DNA from: RGIG5299 sp045542315
GTDB lineage: Bacteria; Bacillota; Clostridia; Oscillospirales; RGIG5299
NCBI GenBank assembly: GCA_045542315.1
Contig: JAZQKU010000032.1
Location: forward strand, 1-31,313
Direction: 5' to 3'
DNA: 31,313 nt
Below the pieces are notes generated by a model. The model searched no databases and had not been told where the DNA came from. It was given only the letters and a program-made list of their open reading frames with translations. The position numbers and the translations under genes were made by a program. Position 1 is the stretch's first letter, and every line of letters begins with the position of its first letter. Shown here piece by piece: positions 7,728 to 15,459 of the stretch.

Positions 7728-9107
7728 ATGTTTGATTTGAATTTAAAGGACAAAATCGCCATATTACTGTGTAAGCTTGTGAGAAGGATCGGCAAAGCCG
7801 TTGGTAAGGGGAGCAGCTTACCCGGCTCGGTTGCACTCAGATTTTCGCCCGACGTCTTAAAGCGTATTACCCTTCCCGAAAGGATAATCGCTGTTACGGG
7901 AAGCAACGGCAAGACCTCTACCGTTGAAATGATAGTTTCAGCCCTGGAGGCAAACGGTCTTACAGTCGCCTATAACAGCGAGGGTGCCAATCAGCTTGAC
8001 GGTGTTGCAACCTTCGTTTTGTGCAATGCAAACTCAAAGGGCGAGGTAAAGAAGGACGTTTTGGTCGTTGAGGCAGACGAGCAGTCGGCAAGACACATTT
8101 TTAAATTTTTCACTCCCACCCATTACGTTATCAACAATCTTTACAGAGATCAGTTAAGCAGAAACGGTCATCCCGAGAGAATTTTCGGAATTATCAAGGA
8201 AAGCATTAAGGAAGGCTCAAGGCTCATACTGAATGCAGACGATCCCCTTACCGCTTCCTTTGGTTTCAAACGCGAAAACACGGTTTATTTCGGTGTTGAT
8301 AAGTTGGAAAGTTCATTTACACGCTGCAATTCCGTTTACGACGACGGTGCATTTTGTCCCGTTTGCAATGCGAACCTTAAATACGATTACAGATTATACA
8401 ACCACATAGGCTCATATTCCTGCGATAAATGCGGTTTTAAGCGCGATAACGTTAAATATAAGGTTACAGCCATAAATGAAGACAACATTATTTTAAACGG
8501 TGAAAGAATCGGTTTTAAGCTGCTTGGCCTTCATAACGTCCACAATATGCTCGCCGCTTATTCCGTGCTTTCCGAGCTTGGCCACGGCGGCAAAAAAACG
8601 GTTGATGCGCTTTCCTCTCACATACTGAAAAACGGAAGAACGGTAAACTTCAAAATCGGTGAAAACTACGGCACTCTTCTCGTTTCAAAGCACGAAAACT
8701 CCATTGCATACGACCGTTCCATTGCAGTTGTTGAAAAGTTCAAAAAGCCCGCTACCGTTGTGATAATCGTGGATTCGATAAGCAGAAAGTATTTTACAAG
8801 TGACACCTCTTGGCTTTACGACATTGACTTCGAAAGGCTTGATCTTCCTTTTGTAAAGAACATTATTCTTGCGGGAAAATATTGTTATGACCTTGCGGAA
8901 AGATTTTCCTTCACCTCGATCGACAAGGATATTATCACTGTTTCAGAGCGAGTTGACGATGCTATGGAAGGCCTTAAGTATTCACAGCTCGGAAGGATCT
9001 TTATTCTAACCTGCTTCTCCGATAAGCACAAGGCAATTTCGCACACCGAAATTTTACCCTTTGATTTTGAAATCCCCGAAAGAGAGGTAACGGACGATGA
9101 AAACTAA
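7728..9107 (+). CDS. murT: MurT-type Mur ligase (lipid II isoglutaminyl synthase-like subunit)
   Basis: MurT with GatD amidates the D-glutamate of lipid II to D-isoglutamine. This protein of about 459 residues has the Mur ligase central domain with a P-loop VTGSNGKTST (Lys62), ADEQSAR, the LNADDP motif, and the family-specific four-cysteine zinc ribbon (Cys210, Cys213, Cys232, Cys235). The C-terminal domain keeps SDTSWLYDIDFE, where MurT holds the Asp that helps the GatD glutaminase site. Several positions differ from the usual pattern as I recall it: RDQLSRNGH where RDQxDRxGE is typical, and KHENS where KNPAG is typical. The start is 7728 (ATG) or 7737 (TTG); AAAGGGA at 7721-7727 fits the TTG better. 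The end overlaps the next gene by 11 bases. Confidence 0.82.
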   Translation: MFDLNLKDKIAILLCKLVRRIGKAVGKGSSLPGSVALRFSPDVLKRITLPERIIAVTGSNGKTSTVEMIVSALEANGLTVAYNSEGANQLDGVATFVLCNANSKGEVKKDVLVVEADEQSARHIFKFFTPTHYVINNLYRDQLSRNGHPERIFGIIKESIKEGSRLILNADDPLTASFGFKRENTVYFGVDKLESSFTRCNSVYDDGAFCPVCNANLKYDYRLYNHIGSYSCDKCGFKRDNVKYKVTAINEDNIILNGERIGFKLLGLHNVHNMLAAYSVLSELGHGGKKTVDALSSHILKNGRTVNFKIGENYGTLLVSKHENSIAYDRSIAVVEKFKKPATVVIIVDSISRKYFTSDTSWLYDIDFERLDLPFVKNIILAGKYCYDLAERFSFTSIDKDIITVSERVDDAMEGLKYSQLGRIFILTCFSDKHKAISHTEILPFDFEIPEREVTDDEN

Positions 9108-9819
9108 GCTTCTCCATCTTTACAGCGATCTGCTTAATCTCTACGGAGAATATGCAAATCTGCTTGCCTTAAAGAAGCGTCTTTGCGACAACGGTTTTGA
9201 GGTTGAGATAATTTCTCACAAATTCGGCGAAGAAATAAATCTTGACGGTGTTTCCTTTCTTTATTGCGGCGCAGGCACCGAGAGCAAGCTTTTAGCAGCG
9301 GCAAAGGACATTTTAAAATACAAGGATACCATTAAGGAATATGCCGATAACGGCGGCGCAGTCCTCTTTACGGGAAACGCTTCCGAGCTTTTGGGAAAGG
9401 AGATCAAGGACCTTTCGGGCAACGTTTATTGCGGTCTCTCCGTTTTTGATTACACAACGGAATTTATCAACGCCAGGTTTACGGGCGACGTAATTTGCGA
9501 AACCTCAATTTTGCCCCAGACGGTTATCGGATTTATAAACAAATCAAGCAATACCTCGGAGATAACAAGCTGTTTTGTTGAAATCAAAAAGCAATTTGTA
9601 AATCTGTTTATTCCCGAAACAGACGGCGGTATTTACAACTCTGTTATTGCGACCCACCTGCTCGGTCCTATTCTCATTAAAAATCCGCCGGTCACCGAAT
9701 ATTTCGTTCGCCTGATTTGCGATAAATTTGAGCTTTCCTGCAACGACTCCGAAAACGAAAACGTCTTAAAGGCCTACGAAACCAACATTTCCGAGCTTCT
9801 TGGCGGAAGAAACTTCTGA
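9097..9819 (+). CDS. GatD-like glutamine amidotransferase domain lacking catalytic residues
   Basis: GatD normally takes ammonia from glutamine and passes it to MurT. This 240-residue protein aligns by eye along the whole GatD fold: LYSDLLNLYGEYANLLALKKR at the N-terminus, the later NGGAVLF-x7-LLG turn, VIGFIN, and a C-terminal NSVIATHLLGPILIKNPP. Where active members have an ICGGYQLLG nucleophile elbow, this one reads FTGNASELLG, with Gly93 at the Cys position. Where they have TYLHGP, it reads THLLGP, with Leu189 at the His position. GFENH is replaced by GFINK. The glutaminase is therefore probably dead. The reading frame is intact and coupled to murT (11-base overlap), so it looks selected as a protein, perhaps structural or fed by free ammonia. 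Confidence 0.78.
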   Translation: MKTKLLHLYSDLLNLYGEYANLLALKKRLCDNGFEVEIISHKFGEEINLDGVSFLYCGAGTESKLLAAAKDILKYKDTIKEYADNGGAVLFTGNASELLGKEIKDLSGNVYCGLSVFDYTTEFINARFTGDVICETSILPQTVIGFINKSSNTSEITSCFVEIKKQFVNLFIPETDGGIYNSVIATHLLGPILIKNPPVTEYFVRLICDKFELSCNDSENENVLKAYETNISELLGGRNF

Positions 9820-9832
9820 TAAAAAGCATTTT

Positions 9833-9875
9833 CCCCTTAACGCATGAATAGATTGCGTTAAGGGGTGTTTTTTTT
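9833..9875 (+). terminator. Strong terminator hairpin overlapping the next gene's ribosome site
   Basis: A perfect 12-base stem CCCCTTAACGCA (9833-9844) and TGCGTTAAGGGG (9854-9865) with a 9-base loop, then TG and eight T. The AAGGGG of the 3' arm is also the Shine-Dalgarno sequence of the following gene, whose TTG start uses the last two T of the run. Confidence 0.9.
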
Positions 9876-11403
9876 GAAGATAAATAAATCCTCACTCTTA
9901 TACGGAACACTGTTTCTGACAACCGTAAATCTTGTTTCGCAAACGCTTGCCTTCTTTTACAGAGTTTCGATAACTTATCTTATCGGTGCCGAAAATATGG
10001 GGCTTTATCAGCTTCTGATGCCTGCATATTTCGTTATTACAAGCTTTTGTTATTCGGGACTTACCGTAGCGGTATCGAGGCTTGTTTCGGAGCATATCGC
10101 GCTTAAAAGACAAAATGAATTAAAGGGCGTTTTATCAAATGCCCTTACGGTTTTTATTGTCGTTTCAATAGCGGTTTCGGTTATTATATTTATTTTTTCA
10201 AATAAGCTTTCAAGCGGCTTTATAGGTGACGCACGCACAGAAGCAGCACTGATTATTTTGCTTCCGTGCATGATACTTACCGGCATTGAGAATATAAGCA
10301 AAAACTATTTTTATGGGTTAAATGACGTAAAAATACCCGCAATAATGGAAATATTCGAGCAGATAATAAGGATCTCGGCTGTCATTTCACTTTTGCTCAT
10401 TTTCTCACCGACTAACGGCGAAACGGCACTTTCGCTCATTGCTGTCGGTATGGTTATATGCGAGATTTTCAGTGCGGTGGCTCTTACCGTGTTAAGAATT
10501 CGGCATATAAATAAATTAACCGCAGGGTACGTGCCGGATAAAAAACAAAAAAAGCATTACAAGCAAATATTTTCCATTGCAATTCCCGTTTGCTTTACCA
10601 ATCTCTCGGGCGCGCTTATGGACTCGGTCAACTCCTCAATAATTCCCAAAAGGCTCGTGGCTTCGGGAGTTGCTCCGACAGATGCGCTTGAGGATTTCGG
10701 AAGGCTTTTCGGAATGTCTATGCCGCTCATTTCACTTCCGACTGTTTTTATCGGTGCTCTTTGCTTGATTATCGTCCCCTCGCTTTCAAAGCTATTCTCT
10801 TTAGGCAAAATAAAGGAGCTTCAAGCCAAGATTTCAAAAATCATTTCCGTTTCAATGCTCGTAACCTTACCTATAATGGCTTTTTTCGTTCCGATAGGAC
10901 CTTACGTTGCTGAAATAATATACGGCGACAAAGCGGTAGGCGAAAACCTTGGTTTGCTTGCAGTTGCAACCGTTTTAAGCGTTTTGCAGGCAATCACCTG
11001 TTCTGTTGCCTACAGTCTCGGAAAAGAACGCCCCGCAACCTTAAGCTTCGTTGCGGGGGATTACATTCAGGTATTATTTACCTATTTTTTAGTTGCGATA
11101 CCCTCGCTTCGTTTAAACGGCTTTGTGATCGGACTCATTGTAAGCACTGCGGTAACCGCAGTAACAAATGTTATTATAATTTTAAAAGCGTCGGCGATGC
11201 GTTTAAAGGTCTTTAATTGGTTTTTAGCGCCTTTAACCGCTTCTCTTGCGGTTTTTATTGTATCAAGGCTTGCCGTTTCCTTCTTTGAAGCTGCAAACTA
11301 TGCTATGATGCCTGCTATATTGGGGATCGGAATATTTTCCGCGGTATTATATCTTGCAATGATAAATTTTTTCAGAAGATTAAACCTCCATCGTGGCTTT
11401 TAG
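9874..11403 (+). CDS. SpoVB-like lipid/oligosaccharide flippase (MOP superfamily)
   Basis: A 509-residue polytopic membrane protein of the polysaccharide-transport branch of the MOP superfamily (Wzx/MurJ/SpoVB). About 14 hydrophobic segments are visible. The N-terminus (FYRVSITYLIGAENMGLYQLLMPAY) and central block (DSVNSSIIPKRL) resemble clostridial SpoVB proteins, needed for spore cortex formation. The start must be the TTG at 9874: AAGGGG lies eight bases upstream and the only earlier start, GTG at 9865, lies inside the ribosome site. That site is sequestered in a terminator hairpin when RNA comes from upstream. The last 24 bases overlap the end of sigF in opposite orientation. The substrate (lipid II or another lipid-linked sugar) cannot be told from sequence. 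Confidence 0.85.
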   Translation: MKINKSSLLYGTLFLTTVNLVSQTLAFFYRVSITYLIGAENMGLYQLLMPAYFVITSFCYSGLTVAVSRLVSEHIALKRQNELKGVLSNALTVFIVVSIAVSVIIFIFSNKLSSGFIGDARTEAALIILLPCMILTGIENISKNYFYGLNDVKIPAIMEIFEQIIRISAVISLLLIFSPTNGETALSLIAVGMVICEIFSAVALTVLRIRHINKLTAGYVPDKKQKKHYKQIFSIAIPVCFTNLSGALMDSVNSSIIPKRLVASGVAPTDALEDFGRLFGMSMPLISLPTVFIGALCLIIVPSLSKLFSLGKIKELQAKISKIISVSMLVTLPIMAFFVPIGPYVAEIIYGDKAVGENLGLLAVATVLSVLQAITCSVAYSLGKERPATLSFVAGDYIQVLFTYFLVAIPSLRLNGFVIGLIVSTAVTAVTNVIIILKASAMRLKVFNWFLAPLTASLAVFIVSRLAVSFFEAANYAMMPAILGIGIFSAVLYLAMINFFRRLNLHRGF

Positions 11404-12090
11404 TTCTTTGAGAATTGCCCGTTCCTTTCTTGATATCTGCACCTGGGTTACACCTAAAAGCCTTGCGGTTTCGCATTGCGTTTTATTTTTGAAGTAACGA
11501 AGCGCGATCAGCTTGCGTTCAAACGGCTCCAGCTTCTCTATTGCCAAAATCAATGACATTCTTTCATTAAGCTTTTCCGTCGGGTCGCTTCCGACGGTAT
11601 CGGCTATGGTCCCGCTGTCCTCATCGGGCGTGAAGTCAAGCGAAAGCACCGAGTTATTTGCCTCGGTTGCCATAATGATATCTTCCTGCGAGTCACCCGT
11701 GCGGGCAGACAGCTCCTTTACGGTTGGCTCTCTCCCCAGCTCTGCCGTAAGCCTTCCCCGCTCCCTGCAAGCTCTGATATAAACCTCGCGCAAGCTTCTT
11801 GACATCTTAACGGGAGTGTTATCCCTGATATATCTTTTTATTTCACCGGTTATTACATAAACCGCGTAGGTGGAAAAGGCAGATGCCTTTGTTTCATCAA
11901 AGGCTCGCGCCGCTTTTATAAGTCCTATGCAACCGATCTGATAAAGGTCCTCGTAGTCAAAGGAATTGACGTGATAATGTCTGAGGGCACTTTTCACAAG
12001 ACCGATATTCTGCTTTAAAAGCAGTTCCTCTGCCGATTTATCACCGTTTTTAATTGCCAAAAGCAATGAAATATTATCGGTGCAGGTCAT
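11380..12090 (-). CDS. sigF: Sporulation sigma factor SigF
   Basis: The first forespore-specific sigma factor, held inactive by SpoIIAB until asymmetric division. The 236-residue protein has region 2 (DLYQIGCIGLIKAARAFDETKASAFSTYAVYVITGEIKRYIRD, residues about 49-91), region 3 (SRSLREVYIRACRERGRLTAELGREPTVKELSARTG) and a region 4 helix-turn-helix (TQCETARLLGVTQVQISRKERAILKELK). The gene order SpoIIAA-SpoIIAB-SigF identifies it as SigF rather than the closely related SigG. The start ATG overlaps the spoIIAB stop (ATGA). The 3' end overlaps the SpoVB-like gene tail-to-tail by 24 bases, leaving no room for an ordinary terminator between them. Confidence 0.96.
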   Translation of the reverse strand: MTCTDNISLLLAIKNGDKSAEELLLKQNIGLVKSALRHYHVNSFDYEDLYQIGCIGLIKAARAFDETKASAFSTYAVYVITGEIKRYIRDNTPVKMSRSLREVYIRACRERGRLTAELGREPTVKELSARTGDSQEDIIMATEANNSVLSLDFTPDEDSGTIADTVGSDPTEKLNERMSLILAIEKLEPFERKLIALRYFKNKTQCETARLLGVTQVQISRKERAILKELKATMEV

Positions 12091-12530
12091 TTGTCTGTGC
12101 CTTTTTTATTAAATATTTTCGTCATCGTTACCGTTGTGCCCTTACCCTCTTTAGAGCGAACCTTAAGATCGTCTGTAAAGGACTCCATAACGGTAAAGCC
12201 CATTCCCGCCTGCTCACCGTTTGTTGAGGTGGTAAACAGCGGCTCTCTTGCCTTTTCAACGTCGGCAATTCCTTTACCTTTATCAGATACCGTTATTACA
12301 ACCTTTGAATTGCTGTATAGGCGCATTTTTACCGTTATGTAGCCGATTTTCTCCGAATAACCGTGCACCGCGGCGTTTGATACCGCTTCGGAAACCGCAG
12401 TTTTAAGCTCTGCAATTTCCGAAAGCACGGGATCCTGAATAGCCACGAAGGCAGCAACTGCCGTTCTTGCAAACGCTTCGTTTGACAAATGGCTTGTGAA
12501 TACTATCTTTGCTTCATTTAACTTTTTCAT
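12087..12530 (-). CDS. spoIIAB: Anti-sigma F factor SpoIIAB
   Basis: A GHKL-fold serine kinase and anti-sigma factor that binds SigF and phosphorylates SpoIIAA. The 147-residue protein has the N-box AVSEAVSNAAVHGY, the G1 box VSDKGKGI and the G2 region EQAGMGFTVMESF, the classic ATP site of this family. The ATG at 12530 has GAGAGGT about eight bases upstream, which overlaps the last codons of spoIIAA; the end overlaps sigF by four bases. The tight coupling fits the need for fixed stoichiometry of the three proteins. Confidence 0.96.
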   Translation of the reverse strand: MKKLNEAKIVFTSHLSNEAFARTAVAAFVAIQDPVLSEIAELKTAVSEAVSNAAVHGYSEKIGYITVKMRLYSNSKVVITVSDKGKGIADVEKAREPLFTTSTNGEQAGMGFTVMESFTDDLKVRSKEGKGTTVTMTKIFNKKGTDK

Positions 12531-12534
12531 TTTA

Positions 12535-12843
12535 TTACCTCTCTATATAATTTTCAAGTCCCGAAAATGAAAATATTTTCATTATAGTCGGCGTGGCATT
12601 TTGAATTTTTACCTTTGGCTCTTTTCCGAGCATTTTCATTTTGTTGCATCTGCCTATCACTACGGCTATTGCGGAGCTGTCGGCAAATGAAACGTTTTTG
12701 AAATCGAGTATCAGCTTATTTGGGCGGTAAACGTCGATCTCGCTGTCGGTAAAAACGATTATCTCTCTTGCTTTTGAATGGTCGATCTCGCCGTTTAAAA
12801 AAATAAACAGCTGTTTCTTTTCCTTTAAAAATTCCGTTTTCAT
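12535..12843 (-). CDS. spoIIAA: Anti-sigma F antagonist SpoIIAA
   Basis: A STAS-domain anti-anti-sigma factor which, when unphosphorylated, displaces SigF from SpoIIAB; SpoIIE dephosphorylates it. The 102-residue protein has the STAS core LILDFKNVSFADSSAIAVVIGR. Ser57 of DSS is the expected phosphorylation site, and GKEPKVKIQNATPTIMKIFSFSGL follows. The family usually has Gly-Leu-Gly after DSS; here it is Ala-Ile-Ala. The ATG has a strong GGAGG five bases upstream. The gene begins only about 20 bases after a terminator stem, so its promoter must overlap that stem or lie before it; I could not identify it with confidence. Confidence 0.95.
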   Translation of the reverse strand: MKTEFLKEKKQLFIFLNGEIDHSKAREIIVFTDSEIDVYRPNKLILDFKNVSFADSSAIAVVIGRCNKMKMLGKEPKVKIQNATPTIMKIFSFSGLENYIER

Positions 12844-12861
12844 GATTTCCTCCGAAAAAAT

Positions 12862-12893
12862 AAAAAATCCTATAAATAATTATAGGATTTTTT
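12862..12893 (-). terminator. Terminator between the polysaccharide operon and spoIIAA
   Basis: A perfect 14-base inverted repeat, AAAAAATCCTATAA / TTATAGGATTTTTT with a four-base loop, carrying A and T runs on both sides. It follows the dehydratase stop by about 40 bases and precedes spoIIAA by about 20. Confidence 0.87.
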
Positions 12894-12931
12894 TATGTTG
12901 CTTATTCGGGAAATAAGTCGATTATTTAATT

Positions 12932-14776
12932 TTAAAGCATTTTAATTTCTTTTGCCGCTACGTTTTCTACCATATAGGTAGGCACAGTGGCGCGAATTGC
13001 CTCTTTTACCGCCTCAACGTCGGCACTGTCTGTGGCTTTTTTGAGAATGGCAAGCTTCTCTTCAACCTGCTCGCGGCTTACAGACTCTATCTGCTCGATA
13101 AATATCTTTTTATTATCTGTCTTTTTACACTTGCTGTAATCGACAAGCAGCTCCTCGTAAAGCTTTTCGCCGGGACGCAGACCGATTTCCTTGATGTCAA
13201 TATCCTTGTAGGGCTTAAAGCCTGCAAGCTTTATCATATTTTCGGCAAGATCGAGAATATGTATGGGGTCACCCATATCAAGCACAAATATTTCGGATTT
13301 TTCTGCCAACGCCGCCGTTTCAAGCACCAATGAGGTAGCTTCGGGTATTGTCATAAAATATCTGATTATGCGCTTGTCGGTTATCGTTAAGGGGCCTCCG
13401 TTTTCAAGCTGCTTTTTGAAAAGAGGAATTACCGAGCCGTTTGAACCTAAAACGTTTCCGAATCGAACGGCGATAAAATCGGTCTTACTGTCTTTTCTCG
13501 ATTGAATTATCATTTCGCAAAGGCGCTTTGTCGCTCCCATTACGTTAGTGGGGTTGACCGCCTTATCGGTTGAAATGAGGACCATTTTGGAAACGCCGTA
13601 TTTCTCTGCGGCATCGGCAACGTTCTTTGTGCCGAAGACGTTATTTTTAACAGCCTCGTCGCATGCGTCCTCCATTAAGGGGACGTGCTTATGCGCTGCC
13701 GCGTGGAAAACCACCTCGGGACGGTATTTATCAAAAAGAAAATCTATCTTTTCTCTTTCGCGCACAGAAGCGATTATTACCTTTAAATTAAGATCCTTGC
13801 CGTATTTTCTTATGAGCTCGTTCTGAATATCGTAGGCATTATTTTCATAGATATCGACTATTACAAGCTCTGCGGGGCCGCCCGATGCTACCTGACGGCA
13901 GATCTCCGAGCCGATAGAACCTCCGCCGCCCGTTACCATTACGCGCTTGCCGCCGATTATCTTATCAACGTCGGGGCTTAAGGCTATGGTTTTTCTGAAA
14001 AGAAGGTCCTCGATATTGATATCCTTTATTTTGTTTTTGCTGTTTATATTTCCGATGCTGTATTCATAAACCTTCACGGAATATCCCGCATCGGTAACTG
14101 ATTTAACGAATTCTCTGCGGCGCTCGTCGGAAATAGCTGATATTGCAATGATTACCACGTCAACGTCATTTTTTGCGAGCAGTTTTACCGCATCGTAGCC
14201 TGTGCCGATGATCTTAACACCCGAAATCTTGCAACCTATCTTATTATTGTCATCATCAAAAAAGAAGGCGGGGGTGTATTCGCAGTTGGGGTTATTCTTC
14301 ATTTCCTTCATGAGCATTATTCCGGCCTCACCGGCACCGAATATTGCCGCACGCTTTTTTATAATCTGCGTATTTCCCTGCTTAACCGTGCGGTAGGTTG
14401 AATACATCCTGTATGAAAAACGGGCAAACAAAATAACCAAAAGCGATGCAAGCGACGAAATGAGAAGGATCGTTCCCGATACGTTTTGAAAATAAGGAAT
14501 GAACTTTTTAATTCCGAAGCAAATGCAAAAGGCGCAAAAATCGGAAATAAAGACTCTTATATGATCATAAGATCCTGCGTATTTATAGATCTGACGGTAT
14601 ATTCCGAATATAATTCTGCAAAGGGTGTTTACGAGTGCAAACGCCGCGGCAACTATAAACAGCTTCGCAGATAATTTTCCGATAAAAAAGAACGAAAGAA
14701 CGAATATGCTGTAGTATGCAATAATATCAAACAGGAATAAAATTATTCTTTTGTAGTTATTAAGATACTTTTTCAT
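12932..14776 (-). CDS. Membrane nucleotide-sugar 4,6-dehydratase (CapD/WbpM/PglF type)
   Basis: A membrane-bound short-chain dehydrogenase that likely converts UDP-GlcNAc (or a close relative) to its 4-keto-6-deoxy form for surface glycans. The 614-residue protein has four N-terminal membrane helices (about residues 8-125), a first Rossmann domain with IFGAGEAG (about 148), and a second catalytic SDR domain with TGGGGSIGSE (about 285). The STDKAVNPTNVMGATKR block is the modified catalytic motif of the non-stop dehydratases, where Asp-Lys and Met replace the usual Tyr. The ATG overlaps the phosphatase stop (ATGA). The gene ends its operon and is followed by a terminator. The exact sugar cannot be read from sequence. 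Confidence 0.92.
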   Translation of the reverse strand: MKKYLNNYKRIILFLFDIIAYYSIFVLSFFFIGKLSAKLFIVAAAFALVNTLCRIIFGIYRQIYKYAGSYDHIRVFISDFCAFCICFGIKKFIPYFQNVSGTILLISSLASLLVILFARFSYRMYSTYRTVKQGNTQIIKKRAAIFGAGEAGIMLMKEMKNNPNCEYTPAFFFDDDNNKIGCKISGVKIIGTGYDAVKLLAKNDVDVVIIAISAISDERRREFVKSVTDAGYSVKVYEYSIGNINSKNKIKDINIEDLLFRKTIALSPDVDKIIGGKRVMVTGGGGSIGSEICRQVASGGPAELVIVDIYENNAYDIQNELIRKYGKDLNLKVIIASVREREKIDFLFDKYRPEVVFHAAAHKHVPLMEDACDEAVKNNVFGTKNVADAAEKYGVSKMVLISTDKAVNPTNVMGATKRLCEMIIQSRKDSKTDFIAVRFGNVLGSNGSVIPLFKKQLENGGPLTITDKRIIRYFMTIPEATSLVLETAALAEKSEIFVLDMGDPIHILDLAENMIKLAGFKPYKDIDIKEIGLRPGEKLYEELLVDYSKCKKTDNKKIFIEQIESVSREQVEEKLAILKKATDSADVEAVKEAIRATVPTYMVENVAAKEIKML

Positions 14777-15459
14777 TTTTTATCACTCACATTTTTTTGT
14801 AAAAATACTTTATAAACGTCTTTACCATTGATATATTTTTTATAGAAATCAAAATACGGCGGACGTTCTTTGGTGTTGTGGCTGTCACTTCCGAAAACGA
14901 TTCTATAGCCGTTTTTGAGAAGCTTGTTCACCTTCATTCTGAAAAAAGGTGACTTTAACGATTCCACGTTTATCTGATAGACCGCATCGCTGAAATTAAA
15001 TTTTTCAAGAAAATCGTCAAGCTTATAAAGATCGCCGTATCTGTCGATATGGGCAATAATCGGAATGAGCTTATATTTTGCAATTATTGAATCGATTTCC
15101 TCACTCATCCACGGGCTGTATTTTTTCCAAGGAATTTCAAGCATGATATAGTCGGTATCGCCAAGCTTCAGCTTGTTTAAATCTGCCTTTTCGCAAATAT
15201 TTCTTGATATCATAACCTCGGCACCGAGAATGAGCTTCGGAACCTCTTTGCCATCAATGCCTTCGGTTAAAGCATCAAGGCATTTTTTTCGTTTTTCCAA
15301 CCATTCATCAACGGTTCCCGAAATATTGTAATGAGGGGTAAGACACACAGTGCTTACCCCTTGGTTTTTAAGTATCTTCAGTAATTCGAGACTTTCATTG
15401 ACATCCTTTGCACCGTCATCCATACCTGGAAGAATATGGCTGTGAAAATCAATCGTCAT
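14773..15459 (-). CDS. PHP-family protein tyrosine phosphatase (CpsB/YwqE type)
   Basis: A manganese-dependent phosphatase that removes phosphate from the tyrosine cluster of the partner BY-kinase. The 228-residue protein has the metal-binding FHSHILPGMDDGAKD (His5, His7), LTPHYN, the central LGAEVMI, IAHIDRYGD and the final FGSDSHN motif, the complete PHP metal set. It overlaps the kinase gene by 11 bases upstream and the dehydratase gene by four bases downstream, so the three are translationally coupled. This kinase-phosphatase pairing controls chain length and export of capsule or exopolysaccharide in Firmicutes. Confidence 0.93.
   Translation of the reverse strand: MTIDFHSHILPGMDDGAKDVNESLELLKILKNQGVSTVCLTPHYNISGTVDEWLEKRKKCLDALTEGIDGKEVPKLILGAEVMISRNICEKADLNKLKLGDTDYIMLEIPWKKYSPWMSEEIDSIIAKYKLIPIIAHIDRYGDLYKLDDFLEKFNFSDAVYQINVESLKSPFFRMKVNKLLKNGYRIVFGSDSHNTKERPPYFDFYKKYINGKDVYKVFLQKNVSDKK

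Noticed and set aside
9097..9819. GatD-like gene as a pseudogene
   Set aside because: The frame is full length, coupled to murT, has no internal stop or frameshift and keeps the fold-defining segments; altered residues are confined to the active site, which fits changed function better than decay.
12844..12890. AGGATTTTT in the stem before spoIIAA as a SigH -35 box
   Set aside because: The matching -10 position would place the transcription start at or past the spoIIAA start codon, so it cannot drive translation of the gene.
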